From: JBCDCY01 sp039180875
GTDB taxonomy: Bacteria > Pseudomonadota > Alphaproteobacteria > Rhodobacterales > Rhodobacteraceae
Direction of reading: 5' to 3'
Length of the DNA stretch: 64,000 nucleotides
Assembly (NCBI GenBank): GCA_039180875.1
Contig: JBCDCY010000004.1
Coordinates: 124,001-188,000, forward strand
Shown: positions 40,898-49,738 of the stretch, piece after piece
How the letters are laid out: every line of letters starts with the position of its first letter
Position numbering within the stretch: position 1 is the stretch's first letter
Position numbers and translations under genes: made by a program
Notes under the pieces: generated by a model
What the model was told of the DNA's origin: nothing
Database searches by the model: none
The model's input: only the letters and a program-made list of their open reading frames with translations

Positions 40898-41992
40898 ATG
40901 GGAGCCTATATCGCGCGTCGCCTGCTTCTGGTCATCCCGACGCTGCTCGGCATCCTCATCATCAACTTCACCCTGGTCCAGTTCCTGCCGGGCGGGCCGA
41001 TCGAGCAGATCCTCTCCGACCTGAACGAGGGCGGCACGGCCACCGACCGCTTCGCCGGCGCCGGCCAGTCCGATGCGGGCGGCGGCGGCGGGGGTGGCGG
41101 TGCGGCCATGGAGTACCAGGGCGCCCGCGGTCTGCCGCCCGACTTCATCGCCGAGCTCGAGCGGCAATACGGCCTCGACAAGCCGCCGGTCGAGCGCTTT
41201 GCGCTGATGGTCTGGAACTACCTGCAGTTCGACTTCGGCGAGAGCTATCGCCGCTCGATCTCCGTCGTCGATCTGGTGCTGGAGAAGATGCCGGTCTCCA
41301 TCACCCTCGGCCTCTGGTCGACCCTGATCGCCTATCTCGTCTCGATCCCGCTGGGCATCCGCAAGGCGGTGCGCGACGGCACCAGCTTCGACGTCTGGAC
41401 CTCGGGCACCATCGTGGTGGCCTACGCCATCCCGGGCTTCCTGTTCGCCGTCATCCTGCTCGTGGTCTTCGCCGGCGGCTCCTACGTGCAATGGTTCCCG
41501 CTCCGCGGCCTCACCTCCGACAATTGGGAGGAGCTGTCGCTACTCGGCAAGGTGATCGACTATTTCTGGCACATCATCCTGCCGGTGACGGCAGTGACGA
41601 TCGGCGCTTTCGCGACCCTCACCTTGCTCACCAAGAACAGCTTCCTCGACCAGATCCGCATGCAATACGTGATGACGGCCCGGGCCAAGGGCCTGGCGGA
41701 AGGGCGGGTGCTCTACGGCCATGTCTTCCGCAACGCCATGCTGATCATCATCGCCGGGGTGCCGGCGCTGGTCATCGGCGTCTTCTTCGGCGGATCGCTG
41801 ATCGTCGAGGTGATCTTCAATCTCGATGGGCTCGGCCGATTGTTCTACGAGAGCGCGATTTACCGCGACTATCCAGTGGTGTTCGGCACGCTTTACGTCT
41901 TTGGCCTGATCGGCCTGCTGACCGGCATCCTGTCGGATCTGATGTACGTGATCGTCGACCCGCGCATCGACTTCGACAGTCGAGAGACCTGA
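40898..41992 (+). CDS. yejB: Peptide ABC transporter permease YejB
   Basis: A 364-residue inner-membrane permease. It opens 'MGAYIARRLLLVIPTLLGIL' with 'INFTLVQFLPGGPIEQIL', has a periplasmic Gly-rich linker around residues 57-67, then 'LEKMPVSITLGLWSTLIAYL' and the EAA loop region 'YVMTARAKGLAEGRVLYGHV' that contacts the ATPase. It ends 'LIGLLTGILSDLMYVIVDPR'. Its stop overlaps the yejE start (TGATG), and it lies 24 bases after yejA. Confidence 0.94.
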   Translation: MGAYIARRLLLVIPTLLGILIINFTLVQFLPGGPIEQILSDLNEGGTATDRFAGAGQSDAGGGGGGGGAAMEYQGARGLPPDFIAELERQYGLDKPPVERFALMVWNYLQFDFGESYRRSISVVDLVLEKMPVSITLGLWSTLIAYLVSIPLGIRKAVRDGTSFDVWTSGTIVVAYAIPGFLFAVILLVVFAGGSYVQWFPLRGLTSDNWEELSLLGKVIDYFWHIILPVTAVTIGAFATLTLLTKNSFLDQIRMQYVMTARAKGLAEGRVLYGHVFRNAMLIIIAGVPALVIGVFFGGSLIVEVIFNLDGLGRLFYESAIYRDYPVVFGTLYVFGLIGLLTGILSDLMYVIVDPRIDFDSRET

Positions 41993-43104
41993 TGCGCTGG
42001 CAGCTCTCCCCCCTGCAGCAGCGCCGGCTCGCCAACTTTCGGGGCAATCGCCGGGCGGTCTGGTCGCTCCGCATCTTTCTGGTGCTCTTCGTCATCGCCA
42101 CGGCGGCGGAGCTGGTGGCCAACGACAAGCCGCTGCTGATCTCCTATCGCGGGGAGTTCTTCGTCCCCGTCGTGCAGTTCTACCCAGAGACCGCCTTTAA
42201 CGGAGAGTTCGAGACGGAGGCGCCCTACGGCGATCCCGAGGTCGCTTGCCTGATCGCCACCGGCGGCATCGAGGACTGCCTGTTCGAGCCGGAGCTGGTG
42301 ATGGAGGAGGCCGCCGGCGGCAGCTACCAGGGCACGCCGGTCGAGCCCGGCTGGATGCTCTGGCCGCCGATCCCCTATTCCTACGACACCATCGTGGAAC
42401 GCGACGGCACCGCGCCTGCGGCGCCCGACGGTCAGAACTGGCTCGGCACCGACGACACCTCCCGCGATGTGCTGGCCCGGGTGATCTACGGCTTTCGCAT
42501 CTCCGTCTTCTTTGGGCTGGTCGTTACCTTCATCTCCTCGATCATCGGCGTCACCGCTGGGGCGGCCCAGGGCTTTTTCGGCGGCTGGGTCGACCTTTTC
42601 TTCCAGCGGATCGAGGAGATCTGGCGGAACACGCCGACGCTTTATGTGCTGATCATCGTCGCGGCGATCTTCACCATGAATTTCTGGACGCTCACGCTGC
42701 TCTTCGCGCTGTTTTCCTGGACGGCGCTGGTGGGCGTGGTGCGGGCGGAGTTCCTTCGGGCGCGGAACTTCGAGTATGTGCGGGCGGCACGGGCGCTCGG
42801 CGTCTCGGACTGGGTGATCATGTTCCGCCATGTGCTGCCGAACGCCATGGTGGCGACGCTGACCATGCTGCCGTTCATCGTCACCGCCTCCATCGGCGGG
42901 CTCGCGTCGCTCGACTTCCTGGGGCTCGGCCTGCCGCCCTCTTACCCCTCGCTGGGCGAGCTGACGCTTCAGGGCAAGAACAACCTCTTCGCGCCCTGGC
43001 TGGCGGTGACGGCCTTCCTCACCTTCGCGATCATGCTGTCGCTGCTGGTCTTTATCTTCGAGGGCGTGCGCGACGCCTTCGATCCCAGAAAGACCTTCGC
43101 GTGA
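41992..43104 (+). CDS. yejE: Peptide ABC transporter permease YejE
   Basis: A 370-residue permease that pairs with YejB. It opens 'RWQLSPLQQRRLANFRGNRR' with a first helix 'IFLVLFVIATAAELVAND', has the YejE-type periplasmic insert with 'YPETAFNGEFETEAPYGDPE', then 'NWLGTDDTSRDVLARVIYGF' and the EAA loop 'YVRAARALGVSDWVIMFRHV'. The ATG at 41992 overlaps the yejB stop and the yejF GTG overlaps the yejE stop, so the three are coupled. Confidence 0.94.
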   Translation: MRWQLSPLQQRRLANFRGNRRAVWSLRIFLVLFVIATAAELVANDKPLLISYRGEFFVPVVQFYPETAFNGEFETEAPYGDPEVACLIATGGIEDCLFEPELVMEEAAGGSYQGTPVEPGWMLWPPIPYSYDTIVERDGTAPAAPDGQNWLGTDDTSRDVLARVIYGFRISVFFGLVVTFISSIIGVTAGAAQGFFGGWVDLFFQRIEEIWRNTPTLYVLIIVAAIFTMNFWTLTLLFALFSWTALVGVVRAEFLRARNFEYVRAARALGVSDWVIMFRHVLPNAMVATLTMLPFIVTASIGGLASLDFLGLGLPPSYPSLGELTLQGKNNLFAPWLAVTAFLTFAIMLSLLVFIFEGVRDAFDPRKTFA

Positions 43105-44705
43105 GGGCCGCGCCGACGATCCTGGAGGTGCGCGACCTCACCATCTCCTTCGCCGGAAAACCCGCGGTACGTGGCGTGAGCCTCGACATCGCGCGGGGGG
43201 AGACCGTCGCGCTGGTCGGCGAAAGCGGCTCGGGCAAGTCGCTGACGGCGCTCTCCACCGTCTCGCTGCTGCCCGAGAGCGCGGTGGTCGAGGGCTCGGT
43301 CCGCTACCAGGGTGCCGAGATGGTGGGGGCGGAGCCGGCCGAGCTGCGCCGTGTCCGCGGCAACGACATCAGCTTCATCTTCCAGGAGCCGATGACGTCG
43401 CTCAACCCGCTCCACACCATCGAGAAGCAGATCGGGGAGAGCCTCGCGCTGCACCAGGGGTTGGAGGGCGGCCCGGCGCGCGAGCGGATCGTCACCCTGC
43501 TCGACCAGGTGGGCATCCGCGACGCGGCGAACCGCCTGCAGGACTACCCTCACCAGCTTTCCGGCGGCCAGCGCCAGCGGGTTATGATCGCCATGGCGCT
43601 CGCCAACGGGCCGGAGCTGCTGATCGCCGACGAGCCGACCACCGCACTCGACGTGACGGTGGAGGCCCAGATCCTCGACCTGCTCGCCGATCTGCAGCGG
43701 CGCGAAGGATTGGCGATGCTCTTCATCACCCACGACCTCGGTGTCGTCCGCCGGGTGGCCGACCGGGTCTGCGTGATGAAGGACGGCGAGATCGTCGAGG
43801 CGGGCCATGTGGCCGAGATCTTCGACGCGCCGAAACATCCCTATACCCGGCGACTGCTGGAGGCCGAACCCGCCGGCATGCCGGAGCCCCTACCGAACGA
43901 CGCCGAGGTCGTGGTGGAGGCGCCGAAGCTCAAGGTCTGGTTCCCGATCAAGCGCGGGCTCCTGAAACGCACCGTCGGCCATATCAAGGCGGTGGAGGAG
44001 GCTGAGGTGAGCGTGCGCCGGGGGGAGACCCTGGGCATCGTCGGCGAAAGCGGCTCGGGCAAGACCACGCTGGCGCTGGCGATCATGCGGCTGATCTCGT
44101 CCGACGGGCCTATCCTGTTTCTCGGCCAGGATGTGCAGGGCTGGCGGAACCGGGCGCTCCGCCCTCTCCGCCGCGACATGCAGATGGTGTTCCAGGACCC
44201 CTATGGCAGCCTCAGCCCCCGGATGTCGGTGGCCGAGATCGTGGCCGAAGGATTGACCGTGCACGGCACCGCCCCGGGCCGTGACCGGCGCGAGATGGTG
44301 CGCGATATCCTGCGGGAGGTCGGCCTCGAGCCCGATGTCATGGACCGCTACCCGCACGAGTTCTCCGGCGGTCAGCGCCAGCGAATTGCCATCGCCCGGG
44401 CGATGATCCTGCAGCCGAAGCTGGTGGTGCTGGACGAGCCCACCTCGGCCCTCGACATGACGGTGCAGGTGCAGATCGTCGAGCTGTTGCGGGAGCTGCA
44501 GCGCCGCCACGGGCTTGCCTATCTCTTCATCAGCCACGATCTGAGGGTGGTGCGGGCGGTCAGCCACTCCATCCTGGTGATGAAGGACGGCCTGATCGTG
44601 GAGAAGGGCACGGCGGAGCAGGTGTTCGAGGCGCCGGCGACCGACTACACCCAGCGCCTGCTGAGCGCCGCGCTCGGCCACAAGGCGGTGTCGGAGACCG
44701 CTTGA
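43101..44705 (+). CDS. yejF: Peptide ABC transporter double ATPase YejF
   Basis: A 534-residue protein with two complete ABC ATPase domains in tandem that powers YejBE. The first has Walker A 'GESGSGKSLTALS', signature 'LSGGQRQRVMIAMAL' and Walker B 'LLIADEPTTALDVT'. The second, from about residue 275, has 'GESGSGKTTLALAI', 'FSGGQRQRIAIARAM' and 'LVVLDEPTSALDMT'. Each is followed by an H-loop (ITHDLGVV and ISHDLRVV). The start is GTG 43101 overlapping the yejE stop. Confidence 0.95.
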   Translation: MRAAPTILEVRDLTISFAGKPAVRGVSLDIARGETVALVGESGSGKSLTALSTVSLLPESAVVEGSVRYQGAEMVGAEPAELRRVRGNDISFIFQEPMTSLNPLHTIEKQIGESLALHQGLEGGPARERIVTLLDQVGIRDAANRLQDYPHQLSGGQRQRVMIAMALANGPELLIADEPTTALDVTVEAQILDLLADLQRREGLAMLFITHDLGVVRRVADRVCVMKDGEIVEAGHVAEIFDAPKHPYTRRLLEAEPAGMPEPLPNDAEVVVEAPKLKVWFPIKRGLLKRTVGHIKAVEEAEVSVRRGETLGIVGESGSGKTTLALAIMRLISSDGPILFLGQDVQGWRNRALRPLRRDMQMVFQDPYGSLSPRMSVAEIVAEGLTVHGTAPGRDRREMVRDILREVGLEPDVMDRYPHEFSGGQRQRIAIARAMILQPKLVVLDEPTSALDMTVQVQIVELLRELQRRHGLAYLFISHDLRVVRAVSHSILVMKDGLIVEKGTAEQVFEAPATDYTQRLLSAALGHKAVSETA

Positions 44706-44766
44706 GGTCCGATGCCGGCCAACGTCGCCCCCGCGCCCGGTCGGAACCGGCCAAGCCGCGAGGCGC

Positions 44767-44796
44767 TGATCGGCGGCCATTTCCGCCCGGTAGAAT
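44767..44796 (+). promoter_or_regulatory. Possible ECF (RpoE-type) promoter of cfa
   Basis: TGATCG (44767-44772), an 18-base spacer, then TAGAAT (44791-44796), 83 bases upstream of the cfa ATG. The -35-like TGATC and the 18-base spacing are the same as in the site upstream of the chrR-like gene. The -10-like element is a weak match, and cfa is a known RpoE-ChrR target in Rhodobacter, which is the reason for listing it. Confidence 0.22.
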
Positions 44797-44878
44797 AGAG
44801 CCTTAGGGCCCCTATTGCTGGCTCTTGGCTCTGCCTATTCGATCTGCTTACAGTTTCGGCGAAGTCGAGGGGACGTGC

Positions 44879-46090
44879 ATGCAGCCACTAGAGACGACCG
44901 CGGGTCAGCCAAACCTGCCACGCTATTTCGCGATCGCCTTCTCGATCTTCCAACGCTTCAGCGTCGGCACGATCGACGTGGCCCTACCCGACGGCCGGGT
45001 GTTTCGCGCGGCAGGCAGCCAGCCCGGGCCCTACGGCCGCATGGATGTGGCAGAGCCTGGCTTCTTCGCCCGGGTGGTGCGGGACGGCGAGCTTGGCTTC
45101 GCCGAGGCTTATGTCGACGGCTGGTGGAGCTCGCCCGATCTGCAGGGGGTGATGGACGTCATCCTGCTCAACAATTCCGAGGTCGGGCCGAACCTGCCGG
45201 GTGCCGCCCTGGTGCGCACGTATGAGCGCCTGCGCCACTGGCTGCGCGGCAATTCCCGGCGCCAGGCCAGGAAGAACATCGCCCACCACTACGACCTCGG
45301 CAATCGCTTCTACGATCTCTGGCTCGACGACACGATGACCTACTCCTCCGCCCTCTTCCGCCATGGGCAGGAGAGCCTCGAGGCCGGCCAGCGCAACAAA
45401 TACGCCGCCCTCTGCGATCGCCTCGGCCTGCGGGAGGGCGACCATGTGCTGGAGATCGGCTGCGGCTGGGGCGGCTTTGCCGAATACGCCGCGGCCGAGC
45501 GCGGGGTGCGGGTCACCGGCCTCACCCTCAGCCGGGCGCAGAAGGAGTTCGCGGAGGCCCGCATCGCCCGCGCCGGCCTTTCCGACCGGGTGGAGATCGC
45601 GCTCAGGGACTACCGCGACGAGCAGGGGCGCTACGACGCCATCGCCTCCATCGAGATGTTCGAGGCGGTCGGCGAACGCTACTGGCCCACCTATTTCGAG
45701 GCGGTGCGGGAGCGTCTGAACCCCGGTCGACGGGCTGCGCTGCAGATCATCACCATCTCAGACCCCCTATTCGAGAGCTACCGCAAGGGCGTCGACTTCG
45801 TACAAAAGTATATATTTCCCGGGGGGATGCTGCCCTCTCCTACAGCGCTGCAGCGCGAAGTTGGGGCCGCCGGGCTACAGTTCGAGGACGTCTTCACATT
45901 CGGTGAAAGCTATTCCGAGACGTTGCGGCGCTGGCATGATACATTTAATGCACGCTGGGTAGAGATCGGGGCACTTGGTTTCGACGACCGATTTCGGCGA
46001 ATGTGGAATTTCTACCTGGTGAGTTGTGCGTCGTGCTTTATGGCGGGGACCACCGATGTGGTTCAGGTGACCATCGCCCGGCCGGGCTAG
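44879..46090 (+). CDS. cfa: Cyclopropane-fatty-acyl-phospholipid synthase
   Basis: SAM-dependent enzyme that adds a methylene bridge to unsaturated acyl chains of membrane phospholipids; membership in the RpoE regulon of Rhodobacter links it to singlet-oxygen defence. The 403-residue protein has 'KNIAHHYDLGNRFYDLWLDD', 'TMTYSSALFRHGQESLE', the SAM loop 'VLEIGCGWGGFAEYAA', 'VTGLTLSRAQKEFAEARI', 'ASIEMFEAVGERYWPTYFEA' and 'QKYIFPGGMLPSPTAL'. The ATG at 44879 follows GAGGGGA. The 3' part around 45795-46060 is visibly less GC-rich than its surroundings. Confidence 0.94.
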   Translation: MQPLETTAGQPNLPRYFAIAFSIFQRFSVGTIDVALPDGRVFRAAGSQPGPYGRMDVAEPGFFARVVRDGELGFAEAYVDGWWSSPDLQGVMDVILLNNSEVGPNLPGAALVRTYERLRHWLRGNSRRQARKNIAHHYDLGNRFYDLWLDDTMTYSSALFRHGQESLEAGQRNKYAALCDRLGLREGDHVLEIGCGWGGFAEYAAAERGVRVTGLTLSRAQKEFAEARIARAGLSDRVEIALRDYRDEQGRYDAIASIEMFEAVGERYWPTYFEAVRERLNPGRRAALQIITISDPLFESYRKGVDFVQKYIFPGGMLPSPTALQREVGAAGLQFEDVFTFGESYSETLRRWHDTFNARWVEIGALGFDDRFRRMWNFYLVSCASCFMAGTTDVVQVTIARPG

Positions 46091-46115
46091 CGCGACGACG
46101 GAGGAGGGGATTGCG

Positions 46116-46559
46116 ATGCCGACTGCCGCACGTCTGTTTGCTGCCGTCTTTCTGGCCATTGCGGCCATGATGGCGACGACCGTCGCTCAGGTCTTCCAGC
46201 CCGAGGCGGCGAAGGGTGGGGAAGATCTGTTCTGGTATATGGGCGCGGTGGGCCTGGTCATCGGCTGGCTGTCGCTCGGCCGGCGGGTGATGGATCCGGA
46301 GACCTCGTACTTCGGCAACGGGGTCGCCGCCACGGTCGCCGTCTTCATCTACGGCATCGTCTTCATGGCGCTCTACGAGGTGGGCGACAACATGCGCTTC
46401 CACCTCTACCGCGAGCCGATGGACGCCGTCCTGGCCGCGGTGAACCGGTTCATGGAGTACAGCGCCACCGCGCTCGACATAAGGGTGGTGCTGGCGGCCT
46501 TCACCGGGGCGATCCTGGCCGCCTACTTCGCCCGCTTCGTGGGCTATTTCTGGCGTTGA
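46116..46559 (+). CDS. TrgA-like membrane protein
   Basis: A 147-residue integral membrane protein with about four hydrophobic segments, starting 'MPTAARLFAAVFLAIAAMM' and including 'FWYMGAVGLVIGWLSLGRRV', 'GNGVAATVAVFIYGIVFMAL' and 'LAAFTGAILAAYFARFVGYF'. The N-terminal 'MPTAARL.AA' and 'GLV.GW..LGRR' resemble the tellurite-resistance protein TrgA of Rhodobacter. Its biochemical role is unknown. It lies 26 bases after cfa and 33 bases before the GPH symporter, so the three look like one transcript. The trgB-like gene is 32 kb away. Confidence 0.72.
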   Translation: MPTAARLFAAVFLAIAAMMATTVAQVFQPEAAKGGEDLFWYMGAVGLVIGWLSLGRRVMDPETSYFGNGVAATVAVFIYGIVFMALYEVGDNMRFHLYREPMDAVLAAVNRFMEYSATALDIRVVLAAFTGAILAAYFARFVGYFWR

Positions 46560-46591
46560 AACCCTGAGCTGGCGGGCCATCTAGCCGCCGC

Positions 46592-47914
46592 ATGAAACGC
46601 CTCGGGTTCGACGTTCTCGCCGCGTATGCCGCGCCGGCGCTGCCGATGGCTGCGCTCTATTTCCCGGTCTACGTGCTGCTCGCCCCGGCCTATGCGGCGA
46701 GCCATGGCTTGAGCCTGTCGGCCATCGGCAGCGTCTTCGTGCTCGTCCGGCTGCTCGACGCCGTGACCGATCCGGCGATGGGTTGGCTGAGCGATCGGCT
46801 GCGCCTCCGCCTCGGCCGGCGGCGGCCATGGATCCTGGCGGCCACGCCGATCATCATGCTGGCCGCCTGGCAGGTCTTCGCGCCCACGGGGGAAGTGACG
46901 CTCACCAGCTTTGCCCTCTGGCTGGCGCTGCTCACCGTCGGCTGGACCATGTTCTTCACCCCCTATTTCGCTTGGGGGGCGGAGCTGTCGGGCGATTATA
47001 CGGAGCGGAGCCGCGTCACCATCTGGCGTGAGGCGGTGACCCTGGTGGGCACCATCGTTGCCGCCATCGTCTATGATGCCGGCGGCGGCGGGGCGGAGGG
47101 GTTGTCGGGCATCGCGCTCTTCGTGCTCATCTTGCTGCCGATTGCCGTGGGTTTTGCCGTCGCCCGGGTGCCGGAGCCGGTGGACTACAGCCGCACCAGG
47201 GCCGATCTGCGCTCCCTTCTCGCCACGCTCAAGCAGGAGCCGGTGTTCCTGCGCCTGCTGGGTGCCTACTTCATCAACGGCGCCTCGAATGCCATTCCGG
47301 CCGCGCTGGTGCCGTTCTTCGTCGAGTATCGGCTTGGCGCGACGGGGCAGGTGGGCCTGTTTCTGGTGCTCTACTTTGGCGCCGGGGCGGTCTTTGCCCC
47401 GTTCTGGCTCTGGTGCGCCGGGCGCTTTGCCAAGCACCGGACCTGGTGCCTGGCGATGCTCTACGCCTCCGCCGTCTTTCTGTCGGTGCTGCTGCTCGGC
47501 AGTGGCGATACCTGGGCGTTCGCTGCGATCTGCGTGCTTTCGGGCGCGGCGTTGGGCGCCGATCTGGCCCTGCCGTCCTCGATCCAGGCCGATGTGGTGG
47601 ATCTGGACACGGTGCGGAGCGGCACGCAGCGCACGGGCGCCTTCTTCGCGCTCTGGTCGGTGGCGACCAAGGCGGCCCTGGCCTTGGCCGGCGGCGCGGC
47701 GCTGATCGCCGCCGGCTTCGTCGGCTTCGATCCGAGCGTGGAAAACACAGAGGAGGCGCTTTTCGGCCTCGCCGCGCTCTACGCGCTGGCGCCGGTGGCG
47801 CTCAAGCTCGTCGCCGTGGCGATGATGTGGGGCTTCCCCCACGACGCCGCCCGCCAGGCGGAGGTGCGGGCCGAGATCGAGCGGCGGGGCGGCACCCCGG
47901 CCGCCTCCTCCTGA
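46592..47914 (+). CDS. GPH-family (MFS) sugar:cation symporter-like transporter
   Basis: A 440-residue, 12-helix transporter of the glycoside-pentoside-hexuronide:cation symporter type. The signature region 'VLVRLLDAVTDPAMGWLSDR' followed by a basic cytoplasmic loop 'LRLRLGRRRPWILAATP' is diagnostic. Later segments include 'YFAWGAELSGDYTERSRVTI' and 'LPSSIQADVVDLDTVRSGTQ'. A GPH symporter of unknown substrate is encoded beside a cyclopropane synthase in the RpoE-ChrR regulon of R. sphaeroides, and the cfa-trgA-GPH order here recalls that pairing. It is convergent with the next gene. Confidence 0.87.
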   Translation: MKRLGFDVLAAYAAPALPMAALYFPVYVLLAPAYAASHGLSLSAIGSVFVLVRLLDAVTDPAMGWLSDRLRLRLGRRRPWILAATPIIMLAAWQVFAPTGEVTLTSFALWLALLTVGWTMFFTPYFAWGAELSGDYTERSRVTIWREAVTLVGTIVAAIVYDAGGGGAEGLSGIALFVLILLPIAVGFAVARVPEPVDYSRTRADLRSLLATLKQEPVFLRLLGAYFINGASNAIPAALVPFFVEYRLGATGQVGLFLVLYFGAGAVFAPFWLWCAGRFAKHRTWCLAMLYASAVFLSVLLLGSGDTWAFAAICVLSGAALGADLALPSSIQADVVDLDTVRSGTQRTGAFFALWSVATKAALALAGGAALIAAGFVGFDPSVENTEEALFGLAALYALAPVALKLVAVAMMWGFPHDAARQAEVRAEIERRGGTPAASS

Positions 47915-47926
47915 GCGCCGGCAACC

Positions 47927-49066
47927 CTAGTCGAAGGAGCCGCCGACCCGCGCGAGCAGCATGAAGGCCCGGGCCGAGCGGGTCTCGGCCAGGCGCACCA
48001 GCAGGCCGTCGTCGCCGGCGGCGCAGATCTCCGTCAGCACCTCGTCGAAGCGGCGCAGGAAATGCAGCGCGGTGTCGCGAAAGATCGGGTCCTTGCGCAG
48101 CCGGCCGCGGCAGAGCGCGATGGCCGTCGGATCGTCGATGGCGCCGAGCGCGTCCACCTCCGGCCCGCGCTGACCGGCCGAGAAGGCGCGCCAAAGCGCC
48201 GGCTCCGTCGCCTCGGGCGGCAGATCGTCCATGTAGATGCCGTCCTGAGCGAGCAGGTTCAGCACGTCCTCCGCCGCTTGCAGCAGCAGCCCGACCGTGC
48301 GGTTGCGCACCGCCCGGCGAAGCGCCCGGAAGCCCGCCTTGTCCTCGGCGTTGGTCGGGAAGTTGAGCGCCGTCAGGATATCGTCGAAGCTCGGCGGGGC
48401 CTTGTCCGCCTCGCCCTTGGGGAAGGGCAGCGCCGGCTGATCGGCGCCCGGTTGCGCCGGATCCTGGCCCGGGCTCGCCGCGGCCGCCGTCGCCGTGGCC
48501 TTGGAGGCGGCCCGGGCGGCGAGGGCGGCCGTCTCCGACAACACGGCGCGCCCGGCCTCCTGCCCTTCGAGAAGCGCGCAGAGCGCCTTGTCCGTCACCT
48601 GCTGGCGTTCTTCGAGCCGGGCGAGGGCTGCCTCGATATGGCCGCGCTCCACATCCACCGCCTGGCGCGCCGCGGCCTTGGCGGCGCGGGCCATGGCCAG
48701 CTCGGCCTGCTGAGGATCGACGCTGCCGGTGTTCGCGGTTGGGCGCATTGCGGCAAGCGACCGGGCGAGCGCTGCCGCCTCGGCCCGGGTCTCGGCGATC
48801 TGCGTTGCCAGGATCGCCACCAGCCAGATGAAGACCAGCGGCAGCACGCCGGCCAGCAGGAACAGCGTGATCTCGAGCGACGCTGCATCGCGCGGCGCAT
48901 CCGACGGGCCGAACAGCCCGAAGAAGCCGGCGCCATAGCTCGCCAGGGTTGTGATCCAGATCAGACTGACCGCCCCCGCGATCAGCCATTCGCGCCGCGG
49001 CAGACCGATCTGCAACCAGGTCCGCTCGGCCATCATCCGCAAGCCTTCGACGTTGCGTGCCACCAT
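47927..49066 (-). CDS. Unknown membrane protein with coiled coil
   Basis: A 379-residue protein I do not recognise. It has two transmembrane helices near the N-terminus (about 26-50 'LIAGAVSLIWITTLASYGAG' and 63-86 'EITLFLLAGVLPLVFIWLVA'), then a long Ala/Arg/Glu-rich coiled-coil region at about 90-190, a Pro-rich linker, and a helical C-terminal domain containing 'DDILTALNFPTNAEDKAGFR' and 'KDPIFRDTALHFLRRFDEVL'. I chose the ATG at 49066 because GAGGTGG lies 6 bases upstream; a longer frame starts at a TTG. An 11-bp inverted repeat lies just upstream. It is the gene downstream of greA on the same strand. Confidence 0.75.
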   Translation of the reverse strand: MVARNVEGLRMMAERTWLQIGLPRREWLIAGAVSLIWITTLASYGAGFFGLFGPSDAPRDAASLEITLFLLAGVLPLVFIWLVAILATQIAETRAEAAALARSLAAMRPTANTGSVDPQQAELAMARAAKAAARQAVDVERGHIEAALARLEERQQVTDKALCALLEGQEAGRAVLSETAALAARAASKATATAAAASPGQDPAQPGADQPALPFPKGEADKAPPSFDDILTALNFPTNAEDKAGFRALRRAVRNRTVGLLLQAAEDVLNLLAQDGIYMDDLPPEATEPALWRAFSAGQRGPEVDALGAIDDPTAIALCRGRLRKDPIFRDTALHFLRRFDEVLTEICAAGDDGLLVRLAETRSARAFMLLARVGGSFD

Positions 49067-49090
49067 CCCAGCCACCTCGCTCCTAGAGCG

Positions 49091-49128
49091 CTTTGCGTAC
49101 AAACTGGATCACCGGTCTGTACGCAAAG
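49091..49128. repeat. Perfect 11-bp inverted repeat upstream of the coiled-coil membrane gene
   Basis: CTTTGCGTACA (49091-49101) and TGTACGCAAAG (49118-49128) are perfect inverted arms separated by 16 bases. It lies 25-62 bases upstream of the ATG of the coiled-coil membrane gene, where it could be an operator or an mRNA leader hairpin. Confidence 0.75.
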
Positions 49129-49218
49129 TGCTACGACTTGAACGGCTTGCCCCTCTTGGATCTCGACCTGACTGATCCAGACAGATCGACATCCATCCTA
49201 GCCGGCTCGAACGCGTGC

Positions 49219-49689
49219 TCAGACGTACTTCACATCCAGGATCTCGTAGCTCTTGATCCCGCCCGGCGTGCGCACTTCGACGCTGTCGCCGGCCTCCTTG
49301 CCGATCAGCGCCCGGGCCAGCGGGGCCTTGAGGTTGAGAAAGCCGTTCTCGATGTCGGCCTCCGCCTCGCCCACGATCTGAAAGGTGCGCTCGGCCTCCG
49401 TCTCTTCGTCGACCAGGTCCACCGTCGCGCCGAATTTCACGGCGCCGGAGAGTTTAGCCACGTCGATGATGTCGGCCCGGCCGAGGACGCCCTCAAGCTC
49501 GCCGATCCGGCCTTCGATGAAGCTCTGCCGCTCCCGCGCCGCGTGATATTCGGCGTTCTCGGACAGATCGCCATGCTCGCGCGCCTCCGCGATCGCCTGG
49601 ATCACCGCCGGACGCTCGACGCTTTTCAGCTGCTTCAGTTCTGCATCAAGCTTGGTAAAGCCCCGTGCGGTCAGCGGGATCTTCTCCAT
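49219..49689 (-). CDS. greA: Transcription elongation factor GreA
   Basis: Rescues backtracked RNA polymerase by stimulating transcript cleavage. The 156-residue protein has the coiled-coil with the acidic tip ('REHGDLSENAEYHAARERQ'), 'SFIEGRIGELEGVLGRADII' and the C-terminal FKBP-like domain ('KAPLARALIGKEAGDSVEV'). The opening 'MEKIPLTARGFTKLDAELKQ' is typical of alphaproteobacteria. The ATG at 49687-49689 follows AAGGGAAG. A hairpin followed by seven Us occurs about 50 nt upstream in the leader. Confidence 0.96.
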   Translation of the reverse strand: MEKIPLTARGFTKLDAELKQLKSVERPAVIQAIAEAREHGDLSENAEYHAARERQSFIEGRIGELEGVLGRADIIDVAKLSGAVKFGATVDLVDEETEAERTFQIVGEAEADIENGFLNLKAPLARALIGKEAGDSVEVRTPGGIKSYEILDVKYV

Positions 49690-49738
49690 GCCGGTCTTCC
49701 CTTGTCCGCAGCACCGAGGCGCCGCTTCGTCACCTGCC

